This document shows, one piece after another, positions 8,633-17,692 of a DNA stretch of 64,000 nucleotides. Made by a program: the position numbers and the translations under genes. Below the pieces are notes generated by a model, which was given only the letters and a program-made list of their open reading frames with translations, did not search any database and was not told the DNA's origin. Source of the DNA: Archangium gephyra (GTDB lineage Bacteria > Myxococcota > Myxococcia > Myxococcales > Myxococcaceae); the NCBI GenBank assembly GCA_003243425.1, contig QFQP01000027.1, positions 39,520-103,519 on the forward strand, written 5' to 3'. Each line of letters opens with the position of its first letter. The first letter of the stretch is position 1.

Positions 8633-10128
8633 GCGGCCTCCGCGCGCTGCATGCCGGCCTCTTCGAGGATGGCGTCGACCGCGAAACCCGCGCTCAACAT
8701 CACCGTGGGCACGCCCGTGCCGGGCTGAATCGAAGCGCCGCACCAGAACAGTCGCGAGACGTCGGGGTCTTTGACCGTCGGGCGGAACGGGCCGATCTGC
8801 CAGAAGCTCTGCGCGAGCCCGAAGTTCGAGCCACGCGCGAGGTTCAACTCGCTGGCCCAATCGTTCGGCGTGATGACGCGCTCTGCTTCGACCAGCGACT
8901 CCACGTCGCCGTAGCCCTCGGCCTTCAAGCGCGCGAACACCTGCGCGCGCACCTTCGGGCCTTCGACGGCCCAGTCGACGCCCTCGTTCTGCTCGGGCAC
9001 CGGCACCAGCACGTAGAGCGCGTCTTTGCCGGGGGCCGCGAAGCCCTTGCCGGTGCGCGACGGCGCGTTCACGTAGAAGCTCACGTCGTCGGGCACGCGG
9101 CGGCGGCCGAAGATGTCGCGGAAGCTGCCTTCGAAGTCGCTCCCGAAGAACACGTTGTGATGCATCAACTCCGGCACTTCGCGCGAGAGGCCGAGGTACA
9201 GCATGTAGCCCGACGACGTGAAGCGGCGGCGCTCGACGGCTTCGCTGCGCCGGGTGGCCACCTCCCCCGGCAGGAAGTGCTTCACGGCGTGGGCGTAGTC
9301 GGCGTTGCAGAGCACGACGTCGGCGCGCTCGACGGAACCGTCTTCGAGCTCGACCCCGGTGGCGCTGCCGTGCTCGACCACGAACCGGCGAATCGACGTC
9401 GAGTAGCGGAACTTCACGCCCAGCTCGAGGCACACCTTCTCGAGCGCCAGCGGCACCGCGTGCAGCCCACCTTCGGGGAACCAGATGCCGTGCGTCGCTT
9501 CGGTGAAGGGCAGCAGCGAGAAGACCGCCGGCGCGTCCCACGGGGACAGGCCCAGGTACATGGTCTGAAAGCTGAGCGCCTGCCGCAGCCGCGCGTCGCG
9601 GAAGAACGAGCTGACGTGCGGCCACAGCTTCTTGAGCGCGCCCACCTGGAAGATGGCCGGCACGTTCGACGGCGCGACGAAGGGCCACACCGACGCGAAG
9701 TGCTTGCTGATGAACTTCGGGAACGCGAGGTCGTGCTGCTTGCGGCCGTGGTCGATGAAGTCGCGGTACTTCGCGGCGCTGCCGGGCTCGAGGCGCTCGA
9801 GCTCTTCGCTCATGCGCTGCTGATCAGTCCACAGCGTGAAGCGGGAGCCGTCGCGGTAGTGCACGCGGTAATGCGGGTCGCAGCGCGTCAGCTGCAGGTA
9901 GTCGGACAGCTTGCGGCCGACCGACGCGAACGCACTCTCGAGCACGTGCGGCATCAGCAGAATCGTCGGGCCGAGGTCGAACTGAAAGCCGTCGAACGAC
10001 ACGCGGCCGCAGCGGCCACCGGGCTCCGACTGCTTCTCGAACACCGTCACGTCAAAGCCGGCGTGCGCGAGCTTCATCGCCGCGGTCAGCCCGCCGACGC
10101 CCGCGCCCACCACCAGCGCGCGTTTCAC
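8629..10128 (-). CDS. crtI: Phytoene desaturase (CrtIb-like)
   Basis: A 499-residue CrtI-family enzyme. VVGAGVGGLTAAMKLAHAG binds FAD, EKQSEPGGRCGR and FDLGPTILLMPHV follow, and CGASIQPGTGVPTVMLSAGFA is the C-terminal family signature. The start is GTG at 10128, set by a strong GGAGGA ribosome-binding site 5-6 nt upstream and by a 4-nt GTGA overlap with the crtE stop; no ATG fits. It is the first of two CrtI-like desaturases in this operon, and in M. xanthus both are needed for full conversion of phytoene. Position between crtE and crtB matches crtIb there. Confidence 0.9.
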   Translation of the reverse strand: MKRALVVGAGVGGLTAAMKLAHAGFDVTVFEKQSEPGGRCGRVSFDGFQFDLGPTILLMPHVLESAFASVGRKLSDYLQLTRCDPHYRVHYRDGSRFTLWTDQQRMSEELERLEPGSAAKYRDFIDHGRKQHDLAFPKFISKHFASVWPFVAPSNVPAIFQVGALKKLWPHVSSFFRDARLRQALSFQTMYLGLSPWDAPAVFSLLPFTEATHGIWFPEGGLHAVPLALEKVCLELGVKFRYSTSIRRFVVEHGSATGVELEDGSVERADVVLCNADYAHAVKHFLPGEVATRRSEAVERRRFTSSGYMLYLGLSREVPELMHHNVFFGSDFEGSFRDIFGRRRVPDDVSFYVNAPSRTGKGFAAPGKDALYVLVPVPEQNEGVDWAVEGPKVRAQVFARLKAEGYGDVESLVEAERVITPNDWASELNLARGSNFGLAQSFWQIGPFRPTVKDPDVSRLFWCGASIQPGTGVPTVMLSAGFAVDAILEEAGMQRAEAA

Positions 10129-11180
10129 GAATTCCTCCGCGCGAGCCCGTCGAACAGGTGCCGCAACATCGCCGCGCCCGCCGAGTCACCGAGCGCATCG
10201 AGGGCCCGTGTCGCCGCGCGCGTTCGGGTGTCGATGACCTTCTGGGTCGACGAGGCGCCGCCCCAGGTCTTGACCAGCTCCCGCGCCGTCGCCAGCCGCG
10301 CTTCGTTGGGCGCTTCCCACAGCGACTCCAGCGCTTCTCGGCCCTCGGCGTCGGCGCGCGTCCACGCGGCGATGACCGGGAACGTGCGCTTGCCCTCGAG
10401 GTAGTCGCCGCCGCACGGCTTGCCGGCCGTCGCGGCGTCACCCAGCAGGCCGATGAGGTCGTCGCGCAGCTGGTACGCGAGGCCCGCGTGACGGCCGACG
10501 CGCTTGAGCGAGTCGATGAGCGCCGGCGAACCACCGGCCAGCATCGCGCCACACGCGAGCGGCGCCACGAAGCCGTAGCGGGCGGTCTTCAGGTCGGCGA
10601 CCTTCAAGGTGCGGAACAGGGTCACCGTCGACAACGGCGCGCGCGAGAGCACGAGGTCCAGGTGCTGGCCGGCCGCGGTGTGACGGCAGACCTCCAGCAT
10701 GTACCGGGTGGCCGCGACGCTCTCGGGCGAGCTCAGCATCAGCTCCACGGCGCGCGCGTAGAGGTGGTCGCCGGCGAGCACCGCGAGATCATCACCCTGC
10801 TTTCCACCGCCGAAGAGCTCGTGCAGCGCCGCGCCACCGCGCCGGGTCGCCGCGCGGTCGGCCACGTCGTCGTGCACCAGCATGAAGGTGTGCAGCAGCT
10901 CGAGCCCGGCGCCGAACGACAGCAGCGCTTCGGGAATCTCTCCCCGCATGCCGTCGGGCCTGGCCATCAACCAGCCCAGCGTCAGCAGCGTCGGCCGCAC
11001 GCGCTTGGCGGGGCGCAGCACGTACTCCCGCACCGACTGGCGCGACTGCCGCCACAGTGAATCGAGGCCCTCTTCGTCACCAGCGTCGAGCCATTCGCTG
11101 AGCCGAACCTCCAGTTCCTGGCCGTAACGGGTGAGCAGCCCAGCTGGGTTCGTCTCGGCGTGCGCGGCGCGGGTCTTCAC
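10125..11180 (-). CDS. crtE: Geranylgeranyl diphosphate synthase
   Basis: A 351-residue trans-prenyltransferase making the C20 precursor of phytoene. The first Asp-rich motif is HDDVADRAATRRG (about residue 104), with RPAKRVRPTLLTLGW before it and LAYQLRDDLIGLLGD (about 238) as the second Asp-rich region; GDYLEGKRTFPV follows, the lysine-containing block of the family. First gene of the carotenoid operon. The start is GTG at 11180, preceded by GGGAGG 6 nt upstream. The 78-bp intergenic region ahead holds the operon promoter and operator-like repeats. Confidence 0.92.
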   Translation of the reverse strand: MKTRAAHAETNPAGLLTRYGQELEVRLSEWLDAGDEEGLDSLWRQSRQSVREYVLRPAKRVRPTLLTLGWLMARPDGMRGEIPEALLSFGAGLELLHTFMLVHDDVADRAATRRGGAALHELFGGGKQGDDLAVLAGDHLYARAVELMLSSPESVAATRYMLEVCRHTAAGQHLDLVLSRAPLSTVTLFRTLKVADLKTARYGFVAPLACGAMLAGGSPALIDSLKRVGRHAGLAYQLRDDLIGLLGDAATAGKPCGGDYLEGKRTFPVIAAWTRADAEGREALESLWEAPNEARLATARELVKTWGGASSTQKVIDTRTRAATRALDALGDSAGAAMLRHLFDGLARRNS

Positions 11181-11189
11181 GGTGGCCTC

Positions 11190-11220
11190 CCTGAACGTGT
11201 TTGTTCAACGTTCGTTCAGG
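11190..11220. promoter_or_regulatory. Operator-like inverted repeats before crtE
   Basis: Arms CCTGAACG (11190-11197) and CGTTCAGG (11213-11220) are perfect inverted repeats separated by 15 nt; the spacer holds another GTTCAAC and the palindrome AACGTT. These GAAC/GTTC half-sites lie just downstream of the -10 box, overlapping the expected transcription start. They are candidates for CarH binding, although the CarH operator of this organism is unknown; an RNA hairpin in the leader is the alternative. Confidence 0.45.
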
Positions 11221-11221
11221 G

Positions 11222-11250
11222 TTTGTAAAGGCTTCGTGGAAGCCCGTCAA
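11222..11250 (-). promoter_or_regulatory. Sigma70-like promoter of the carotenoid operon
   Basis: On the minus strand TTGACG (complement of 11245-11250) is followed after exactly 17 nt by TACAAA (complement of 11222-11227). The spacer contains the perfect inverted repeat GGCTT-CCACG-AAGCC. Expected start of transcription is near 11215, giving a short leader to the GTG of crtE. In M. xanthus CarA/CarH bind over the carB promoter, so repression by occlusion here is plausible. Confidence 0.6.
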
Positions 11251-11258
11251 CCAGATGA

Positions 11259-12665
11259 TCAAAGCTGGGGTGCGAACAACCTCGCCAGAGCGGTGATCAG
11301 CTGGCGGTGTAACGGCGCTTTCTCTTCGAGGCGGATCTTGAGCTTCGCCCGCTCGCGGTCGGCCTCGAACTGGCGGCTGAGCGCCTCGACCACGGGCCCG
11401 CCGTAGAAGGCCGCCACCACCTCGAAGTTGAGCCGCAGCGAGCGGTCGTCGAGGTTGGCGGAGCCGATCACCCCTACGTCATCGATGATGGAGGTCTTGG
11501 CGTGCAGCATCGGCGGGCCGTAGATGTAGATGCGCACGCCGGCGCGCAGCAGCGCGTCGTGAAACGTGGCGCTCGCGAGGTCGACGGCCCTCGAGTCGGT
11601 CTGGTGGGGAAGAATGATGCGCACGTCGACCCCGCGCATCGCCGCCAGCACGATGGCCGAGTGCAGCGGCTCGTTGGGCACGAAGTACGGCGTGGTCAGC
11701 CACACGCGCTTCTGTGCAGTGCCGATCGACGCGATGAAGAACGCTTCGATGCCACGGCGGCCGTCGTCGGGCCCCGAGGCGATGATCTGCACGAGGCGAT
11801 CTCCCCGGCCTCTGGGCTCGGGGAAATAGGCGTCGAGCTCCTTGCCGGTCTTCTTCTCGTTCGACGCGAAGTTCCAGTTCTCGAGGAAGGTGCGCTGAAG
11901 CCCCTGCACGGCCTCGCCCCGAATCTCGACGCTGGTGTCGCGCCACGCGGTCTGGCCGTTGGTGCGCGCCGACTGGTCGTCGGTGATGTTGATGCCGCCG
12001 GTGAAGCCGATGGTGCCGTCGATGACGACGATCTTCCGGTGCGTGCGAAAGTTGAAGATGCGCTGCAGCGAGCTGAAGGCGGGGTTGAAATAGAAGAGCT
12101 TCACGCCCGCGTCGTCGAGGTCGCCCTCGGTGTCGTCGCTCAAGCTGGCGCCGACGGCGTCGATGAGCAGCCGCACTTCGACGCCCGCGCGCGCTTTTTT
12201 CATCAACGCGGCCAGCACCTGCCGGCCGGTCTCGTCGTCGCGGAAGATGTAGTACTCGAGGTGAATGTGGTGCTTCGCCTCGGCGATGGCGCGCAGCAGC
12301 GCGTCGTACTTGGCGTCGCCGTCGGCGAAGACGTTTGCGTACTCCACGCGCATCGGCGGAACACCACCGGTGCGCGTAGCGACCTTCATCAGTGCAGCGC
12401 TGTGCGCACCGACTTCATGAAACCACTCGCAGTCTTCGAGCAGCCGGCCGACCTGGGCACGCGCGGCGAGCAGCCGGCTCTTCTTTCGCTGGAGGCGGCG
12501 CGGACCAATGAGGAGGTAGAAGGGAACGCCGACGACGGGGAGCAGCATGAGCCCGAAGATCCACGCCAGGGTGGCAGTGGGGCTTCGCTTCTCGAGAACG
12601 ATCCACGGCACGAGGACGCAGAACCAACCCACCTCGAGAATGGTGATGAAGAGGGGCCAAGACAC
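11259..12665 (-). CDS. cls: Cardiolipin synthase (phospholipase D family)
   Basis: A 468-residue membrane enzyme joining two phosphatidylglycerols into cardiolipin. Residues 1-60 hold two hydrophobic segments of the PLDc_N type. Two HKD catalytic motifs are intact: HRKIVVIDGTIGFTGG (about 214) and HAKTSIIDDVGVIGSAN (about 396). The predicted start is GTG at 12665, giving MSWPLFITILEVGWF as the first membrane segment. It lies 9 bp after a Ser/Thr kinase gene, so the two may be cotranscribed. The stop is only 78 bp ahead of crtE, but a good crt promoter lies between. Confidence 0.9.
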   Translation of the reverse strand: MSWPLFITILEVGWFCVLVPWIVLEKRSPTATLAWIFGLMLLPVVGVPFYLLIGPRRLQRKKSRLLAARAQVGRLLEDCEWFHEVGAHSAALMKVATRTGGVPPMRVEYANVFADGDAKYDALLRAIAEAKHHIHLEYYIFRDDETGRQVLAALMKKARAGVEVRLLIDAVGASLSDDTEGDLDDAGVKLFYFNPAFSSLQRIFNFRTHRKIVVIDGTIGFTGGINITDDQSARTNGQTAWRDTSVEIRGEAVQGLQRTFLENWNFASNEKKTGKELDAYFPEPRGRGDRLVQIIASGPDDGRRGIEAFFIASIGTAQKRVWLTTPYFVPNEPLHSAIVLAAMRGVDVRIILPHQTDSRAVDLASATFHDALLRAGVRIYIYGPPMLHAKTSIIDDVGVIGSANLDDRSLRLNFEVVAAFYGGPVVEALSRQFEADRERAKLKIRLEEKAPLHRQLITALARLFAPQL

Positions 12666-12674
12666 GTCTCGAGC

Positions 12675-13598
12675 TTATGCCGCACGTGCCACCCGCGTGG
12701 TCGGAAGGCTCGAAGGAACCCGCGCCGATTCCCAACCCTGCAGCCACTTGAGCGCCACCTTGCTCGAGGCGCGGCGACCGGTGACCGCGCGCCACGCGTT
12801 GCCCATCACCTCGAGGGAGGCGAAGCGCTGATCGAGGCGCGGCGCGAACGCGCGCTCGAAGAAGGCGTCGATGGCGGGGCCGAACACGCACTTGCGGCTC
12901 GGCGCTTCGTAGCGGTGCTCGAGCACGGCGCCGCACATCTCACGCACGCCGGGGCCGGCGAAGGGGCGGTGACCGGTGAGCAGCTCGTAGGCGACGATGG
13001 CGATGCTCCAGGTGTCGACCGACTCAGGGGCGCACTTGGCACCCAGCAGCTGCTCGGGGCTCATGTAGCCGGTGGTGCCGACGACGACGCGGTCATCGAA
13101 GTGCGACGCCTCTTCCACGCGGCAGGCGACGCCGAAGTCGATGATGCGCATCGTGCCGTTGTCCATCAGCAGGTTCGACGGCTTGAGGTCGCGGTGAACG
13201 ATGCCGATGTCGTGCATCGAGAGCGTGCAGTTGATCAGCTGGTCGACGAGCTGCGTCGCCACCTCTGCCGGCGGGCGACCCTTGTTCTGCATGACCTCGC
13301 GCAGCGTGGGGCCGTCGACGCGCTCGATGACGCCGTAGGTGCGGCCCTGCACGCGACCCCGGCGGAGCAACGTCGGCACACAGTCGAGCTTCGAGGCCAG
13401 GGCGTGCACCGCGAGCTCGCGCTCGAACTGTTCAGCGGCCCACTGCGCCTCTTCGATGTCCGTGCGCGCCAGCTTCACGGCGACGCGCGAGCCCGAACGG
13501 CGATCGACGCCGCCCCAGACTTCGCCCATGCCGCCACGGCCGATCAACTCTCCAAGGACCAGCGTTGAACCAACCTGAGGAATGCGGGTGGTGCTCAT
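12675..13598 (-). CDS. Ser/Thr protein kinase, cytoplasmic
   Basis: A 307-residue Hanks-type kinase. Glycine-rich loop LIGRGGMGEVWGGV, catalytic lysine in VAVKLAR, catalytic loop HRDLKPSNLL and IDFGVA are present, followed by the activation segment GTTGYMSPEQ. Unlike most PknB proteins there is no transmembrane segment or sensor domain after the kinase domain (about residues 12-270), so it is probably a soluble kinase. The start ATG at 13598 gives the typical short N-terminus before the Gly loop. Target unknown; the only close neighbour on the same strand is cls. Confidence 0.9.
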   Translation of the reverse strand: MSTTRIPQVGSTLVLGELIGRGGMGEVWGGVDRRSGSRVAVKLARTDIEEAQWAAEQFERELAVHALASKLDCVPTLLRRGRVQGRTYGVIERVDGPTLREVMQNKGRPPAEVATQLVDQLINCTLSMHDIGIVHRDLKPSNLLMDNGTMRIIDFGVACRVEEASHFDDRVVVGTTGYMSPEQLLGAKCAPESVDTWSIAIVAYELLTGHRPFAGPGVREMCGAVLEHRYEAPSRKCVFGPAIDAFFERAFAPRLDQRFASLEVMGNAWRAVTGRRASSKVALKWLQGWESARVPSSLPTTRVARAA

Positions 13599-13727
13599 GC
13601 GCGGCGTTCAGAGCAAGCCCGGGGCCAGCGCGTAGATCCGCTGATCCACTGGCAGAACACGGGGAGCGCTGTGGCAGAAAGGCACAGCCACACAGTCACG
13701 CCCCACCCACCCCTGCCGGAGTGACAC

Positions 13728-14489
13728 ATGGTGCTCTTTCTCGTGCTCTGCGCCGCGCCCGCCCCTCAGCCGTACGACGCGCGCGTCGACGAAGCGCAGC
13801 AACTGAGACGAAGTGGGCGCCGTGAAGAGGCGGAAAAACTCGTCGACCTCGTGGCGCGCGAGTCGAAACAGAAACGCGACGCGGTGAGCGAAGGCCGCGC
13901 GCTGCAGAAGCTGGGCGACCTGCGCCTCGACGACGGCGACTGTGCGGGCGCCAGGAAGCGCTACGACGCGGCCCTTCGCGTGCTCGGTCACCGTGACGAC
14001 ATCGCGCTCGCGCAGGTGTGGAACGACGTGGGCATGTGGGCAAAACAGTGCGCCGACCCCGGCGTGCAGAAGAAGGCCTTCTCGCAGGCGCTGGCGCTCT
14101 ACACGCGGCTCGACTTCCAGAAGGGGGTGCGGCTCATCGCCAACAACCTGGGCTCGGCCCACTTCGTGTCGGGTGACGTCGAAGGCGCCCTGCCCTTCTT
14201 TCGTCGCGCGGAAGACGCGGCCACCAAGCTCGGTGACGACGAGGCGTTGATGACGGTGAAGGCCAACATCGCCTTGATGGAGCTGCTGCTCGCGCAGCGC
14301 GCCGCCGGCCATTCGTGCACCGGGTTCTCTGCCGCCGAGAAGAAGAGCGCCGGCTTTCAACGCGCGCGCACTGCGTTCTCGGAGGCCGCGGAGATCGCTC
14401 GGCGGGCGGGCGGCACCTCCCTGTCGGTGTGCGCGAAGTTCGGAGCTGAGCATTCACCGCTGTGCGAGCCGTGCCTGGTGGCGCCGTGA
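13728..14489 (+). CDS. Exported TPR-repeat protein
   Basis: A 253-residue protein beginning MVLFLVLCAAPAPQ, a short signal peptide or lipoprotein-like leader. The rest is helical with tetratricopeptide-type repeats from about residue 20 to 200 (for example the segments starting EGRALQKLGDLRLDDGD and VRLIANNLGSAHFVSGD). Such proteins usually act as scaffolds; no enzyme motif is seen. The C-terminus has an isolated cysteine pair (LCEPC). It is divergent from the kinase gene, with 129 bp between them for promoters. Confidence 0.75.
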   Translation: MVLFLVLCAAPAPQPYDARVDEAQQLRRSGRREEAEKLVDLVARESKQKRDAVSEGRALQKLGDLRLDDGDCAGARKRYDAALRVLGHRDDIALAQVWNDVGMWAKQCADPGVQKKAFSQALALYTRLDFQKGVRLIANNLGSAHFVSGDVEGALPFFRRAEDAATKLGDDEALMTVKANIALMELLLAQRAAGHSCTGFSAAEKKSAGFQRARTAFSEAAEIARRAGGTSLSVCAKFGAEHSPLCEPCLVAP

Positions 14490-14657
14490 CGCGGTTTCCA
14501 ATGCGCGCGTCATGGTACCGCGAGGCGCGCTTTCGCAAGGCGCCTCCCCGCGCAAGAACCCTCGGAAATCTGAGGCCTCTTGCTGATTGATTCGGTGAAT
14601 GCGACGCGCTCGGTTCGCGTCATCTTTCCTGAGCTGCCACCCCACAGAAGGAACCCC

Positions 14658-16220
14658 ATGTCTCGCCTGCTGAAGTCGCTCGTTCTTGCTGCCTGTACCC
14701 TCGCGCCGCTCGGTGCCTCCGCGCAGAACCGGAGGCCGCTGCGCCAGGCTGAAGATGCCGTGAATGAAGCGTCGAGGGCCGCGCAGCGTTCGGGCCCGGG
14801 TTGCCGCACGACCATGCAGGGGCGCCTCGAGAGCCTGGTGCGTGAGGTGCGCGCACTGGGCAACGACGCCGACTTCATGGAGGTGCAGCGGGTCGAACGG
14901 CTGGTGGCGAACGCGGCCGCCAGCGCGGGTTTCGCCAACTGCCCCGACGGCGTGCTCAACGCGCTCTACCGCGCCGACGACGCGCTCAACGACGTGCGCA
15001 CCTCGCGCTGGGACAACAACGGCGGCGGCCGGGGCCCGGGCCGTGATGACGACGACGAGCGGTCGCGCTTCGGCGACATGAAGCAGCTGCAGGTGCAGAC
15101 CAACGCGCAGTTCGACGGTGAGACCGCAGTGCGGGTGACGGTGCCCGAGCTCACGCTGCGCAACATGCGCGGTCAGAACTTCTACCTCGGCGCGCGCTTC
15201 AGGAGCCTGCAGGGCAACTGGAGCGAGTGGACCACCACGCAGACCTGGAGCGTGCCCAGCGACCCCTTCGTATGGCGCAACGCCTTCACGCACTACTTCC
15301 TCGCCTCGACGCTCGCCGAAGACGACTTCGCCAACGGCCGCTTCATCGCGCAGGTCTCGGTGTTCGATGCGCGCGGCCGCGCGGTGGTGACGCGCGAGGT
15401 GCAGTTCCGCGCCAACGTGCCGCAGCTGCCTCCGGGCCCGCCGCCCGGCCCCGGCTACCCGCCGCCGATGACGCAGCGTGATTGCGGCACCGGCCCCGAC
15501 GTGGGCTGCCTGATGACGCGCGACGGCCGCTTGCCGATGGACGGGACGACCTTCCAGGGCTTCCTCAGCTCGATGCAGAGCAACCCCAACGAGATTCTGC
15601 GGCAGGAGATTGCGCAGACCATGCTCAACGGCGGCAACTACCTGACCGCCGTGCAGTTCGGCCTGGTGCTCGACCTGTTCCGCAACGAAATCACCCGCAT
15701 GGACGTGGCCAGGCGCGGCGCGCGCCGGCTGGTGAACCCGCAGCACGCGCTCGCGTACTCGGCGAAGTTCAACAACTCCATCTACCAGCGCGACTACACG
15801 CAGCTCATCTCGGCGCAGCTCAATCAGGTGCAGCCGCAGCTGCCGCCGCCGGGTGGCCCCGGGTACCCAGTGCGTGACTGCGGCACGGGCCCCAACGACC
15901 CCGGCTGCTCGATGCAGCGCAACGGCCGCTGGGCGATGGACGGGCCGACGTGGTCGAACGTGTACGAAGCGCTGCGCACGCAGAGCAACGGCTACATGCG
16001 CCGCGACATGATGAACCAGCTCACCGGCAACCAGATGATGACCGCCATGCAGCTGGGCCTGCTGATGGACCTGCTCGACAATGAGTACATGCGTCGTGAC
16101 TTCGCGACGGCCGCCGCGCCGCGCGTGGTGAACCCGATGCACGCCCTGACGCTGGGGAGCAAGTTCAACAACGCGTACATGCAGCGTGATTTCGTGACGC
16201 TGATGAGTCAGCAGCAGTAA
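14658..16220 (+). CDS. Secreted protein with tandem DUF4476-like domains
   Basis: A 520-residue exported protein. The start at 14658 has an AAGGAA ribosome-binding site and yields MSRLLKSLVLAACTLAPLGASAQ, a clear signal peptide. After an N-terminal helical region and a beta-rich middle domain (about 130-255) come two copies of a roughly 110-residue module, each opened by a Pro/Gly-rich linker and DCGTGP, then MDG, a helical segment and VNPxHAL...KFNN...QRD. These helical modules resemble DUF4476, common in myxobacteria and of unknown role. The duplication is clear by eye; function is unknown. Confidence 0.8.
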   Translation: MSRLLKSLVLAACTLAPLGASAQNRRPLRQAEDAVNEASRAAQRSGPGCRTTMQGRLESLVREVRALGNDADFMEVQRVERLVANAAASAGFANCPDGVLNALYRADDALNDVRTSRWDNNGGGRGPGRDDDDERSRFGDMKQLQVQTNAQFDGETAVRVTVPELTLRNMRGQNFYLGARFRSLQGNWSEWTTTQTWSVPSDPFVWRNAFTHYFLASTLAEDDFANGRFIAQVSVFDARGRAVVTREVQFRANVPQLPPGPPPGPGYPPPMTQRDCGTGPDVGCLMTRDGRLPMDGTTFQGFLSSMQSNPNEILRQEIAQTMLNGGNYLTAVQFGLVLDLFRNEITRMDVARRGARRLVNPQHALAYSAKFNNSIYQRDYTQLISAQLNQVQPQLPPPGGPGYPVRDCGTGPNDPGCSMQRNGRWAMDGPTWSNVYEALRTQSNGYMRRDMMNQLTGNQMMTAMQLGLLMDLLDNEYMRRDFATAAAPRVVNPMHALTLGSKFNNAYMQRDFVTLMSQQQ

Positions 16221-16232
16221 GCAGCAGGGGCC

Positions 16233-17003
16233 TTGTCGCTCCGCACGCAACTCCTCGTGGTGCTCGTCGCGCTGCCGGCCCTCGCCGCGCCGCGCGACTT
16301 TCCTTTTGCGTGGACCAACCGCACCAACGCTGCCGGTGAGAATGGGGTCGAAGCGTGGTTCACCCCGCGCATCGAACGCACCACCGACTTCGTGCAGTTC
16401 GATTCACGCATCGCCTGGTCGCGCGGTGTGACGAACGCGCTCGAGTCGCAGCTCTCGCTCGACTTCGACATCACGCACACCAACGCCGGGGACCGCATCG
16501 ACCCGCGCATGTCGTCGCTGTGGCGCTGGGCCGTGTGGCGCGGCACCGAGGTGCCGATTCAGCTCGGTGGTCAGGGCCGCTTCGCCATCGCGCCCGACAT
16601 GGTCGAGCTGGAGGCGCGGCTGGTGTTCGACGTGGAAGTGGGCCGGGTGCTGTTCGCCTTCAACGCCTCGGGCACGCGCTCCATCTTCTGGAATGGGCGC
16701 ACCGGCATCGACACCCGGCTCGAAGAGAACCTGGCGCTGCGCTACCAGTTCTCGTCGTTCGCGAGCTTCGGCCTCGAGGCGCGTGGGCGCTCGGCGTGGG
16801 CGGCCAACGACTACCAGGGCACGGCCATCTACCTGGGCCCGGTGCTGACGATTACGGCGACCCACTTCTGGGTGTCGCTGGGCGGGCTCACGCAGATCGC
16901 AGCGGTAAAGAACGAGGCCGACAAGGCGCTGCCCGAGCCGATGACGTTGCGCGACAACGAGCGCTTCGTGCTGCGAATCGCCTTCGGCGCCATCACGAAG
17001 TGA
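16233..17003 (+). CDS. Putative outer-membrane or periplasmic beta-rich protein
   Basis: A 256-residue protein starting 12 bp after the DUF4476 gene. The likely start is TTG at 16233, behind an AGGGG stretch, giving MSLRTQLLVVLVALPALAAP, a signal peptide. The remaining sequence alternates polar and hydrophobic residues with many aromatic strand ends and finishes VLRIAFGAITK, as small beta-barrel proteins do. No family recognised. It may be cotranscribed with the upstream gene. Its end overlaps the convergent DUF1361 gene by 11 bp. Confidence 0.65.
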   Translation: MSLRTQLLVVLVALPALAAPRDFPFAWTNRTNAAGENGVEAWFTPRIERTTDFVQFDSRIAWSRGVTNALESQLSLDFDITHTNAGDRIDPRMSSLWRWAVWRGTEVPIQLGGQGRFAIAPDMVELEARLVFDVEVGRVLFAFNASGTRSIFWNGRTGIDTRLEENLALRYQFSSFASFGLEARGRSAWAANDYQGTAIYLGPVLTITATHFWVSLGGLTQIAAVKNEADKALPEPMTLRDNERFVLRIAFGAITK

Positions 17004-17646
17004 TTTCACGCCGCGTGAAGAGGTAGCCCGCGCCCACGAAGGCCGCGAAGGCCACGCTGAAGACCAGCGCGCGCGGTTGCTGCAACGACTCGAGGCTCGA
17101 GGCCACCACGCGCATCGGCGCAGTGACGAGCTCCCACGAGTTGAGGCGCTCGAAGCGGCCCAGGAACACGCCGATGCCGCACAGCGCGACGCAGCAGAAG
17201 ACGAAGCCGCCGGCCTTGAGACTGCCGTGCCGTCTGGTGAGCGCGGCGTGCACCCGCGACAGGGAGTCCCAGCCCACCAGACAGCCCGCCCACGCGAACG
17301 ACGCGAGGAAGAGCACGTCGAACCAGAGCGGGACCGGCGCGCGGTGCCTCAGGTGCATGAGGTCGGTCAGCAGGTACGGCGCGTTGGGGAAGAACGCGAG
17401 CCAGAAGGCGGTGGTGAACCAGAAGGTCACTCCGTGCTTCACGCGCGCGAGCACCAGCGACGCGAACCACGGCACCCACGCGAGGAAGAGGTTCCACCAG
17501 AGGAAGTGGAAGCCCGGTGCCCACGTCGAGGCGCGCACCCACCACAACGTGAGCGCGATGCCGCTGAGCGCGGCGAGGGCGAGCGTCCGCACGGTGTGGT
17601 TCGACGGGCACGACGACGCGGCCGTGGAGAGACGGTCTGAAGACAT
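16993..17646 (-). CDS. DUF1361 integral membrane protein
   Basis: A 217-residue protein with about six hydrophobic segments. WNLFLAWVPWFAS, FFPNAPYLLTDLMHL and GVFLGRFERLNSWEL are hallmarks of the DUF1361 family, whose function is unknown. The N-terminal 18 residues are polar and cytoplasmic. Start ATG at 17646; the later GTG-like positions would remove little. It converges with the beta-rich protein gene, overlapping it by 11 bp, and is followed on its own strand by nothing within the operon distance. Confidence 0.85.
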   Translation of the reverse strand: MSSDRLSTAASSCPSNHTVRTLALAALSGIALTLWWVRASTWAPGFHFLWWNLFLAWVPWFASLVLARVKHGVTFWFTTAFWLAFFPNAPYLLTDLMHLRHRAPVPLWFDVLFLASFAWAGCLVGWDSLSRVHAALTRRHGSLKAGGFVFCCVALCGIGVFLGRFERLNSWELVTAPMRVVASSLESLQQPRALVFSVAFAAFVGAGYLFTRREITS

Positions 17647-17692
17647 GCAGACCGGGAATGCAGGAGGTGTTCCCCGCGCGCGCGCGCGCCGG

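Noticed and set aside
1..11180. Avoidance of CCWGG in the host as evidence for an active EcoRII-type system
   Set aside because: CCWGG sites such as CCAGG at 4406-4410 are readily found in host genes, so no clear avoidance is visible by eye; a proper count was not possible.
13608..14453. Minus-strand frame opposite the TPR-protein gene
   Set aside because: Antisense composition, no start signal, and the plus-strand product has a leader peptide and TPR helices.
14454..16250. Long minus-strand open frame (598 codons) opposite the DUF4476 gene
   Set aside because: Its product is a low-complexity His/Arg/Val-rich chain typical of antisense frames in GC-rich DNA; the plus-strand gene has a signal peptide, a ribosome-binding site and duplicated domains.
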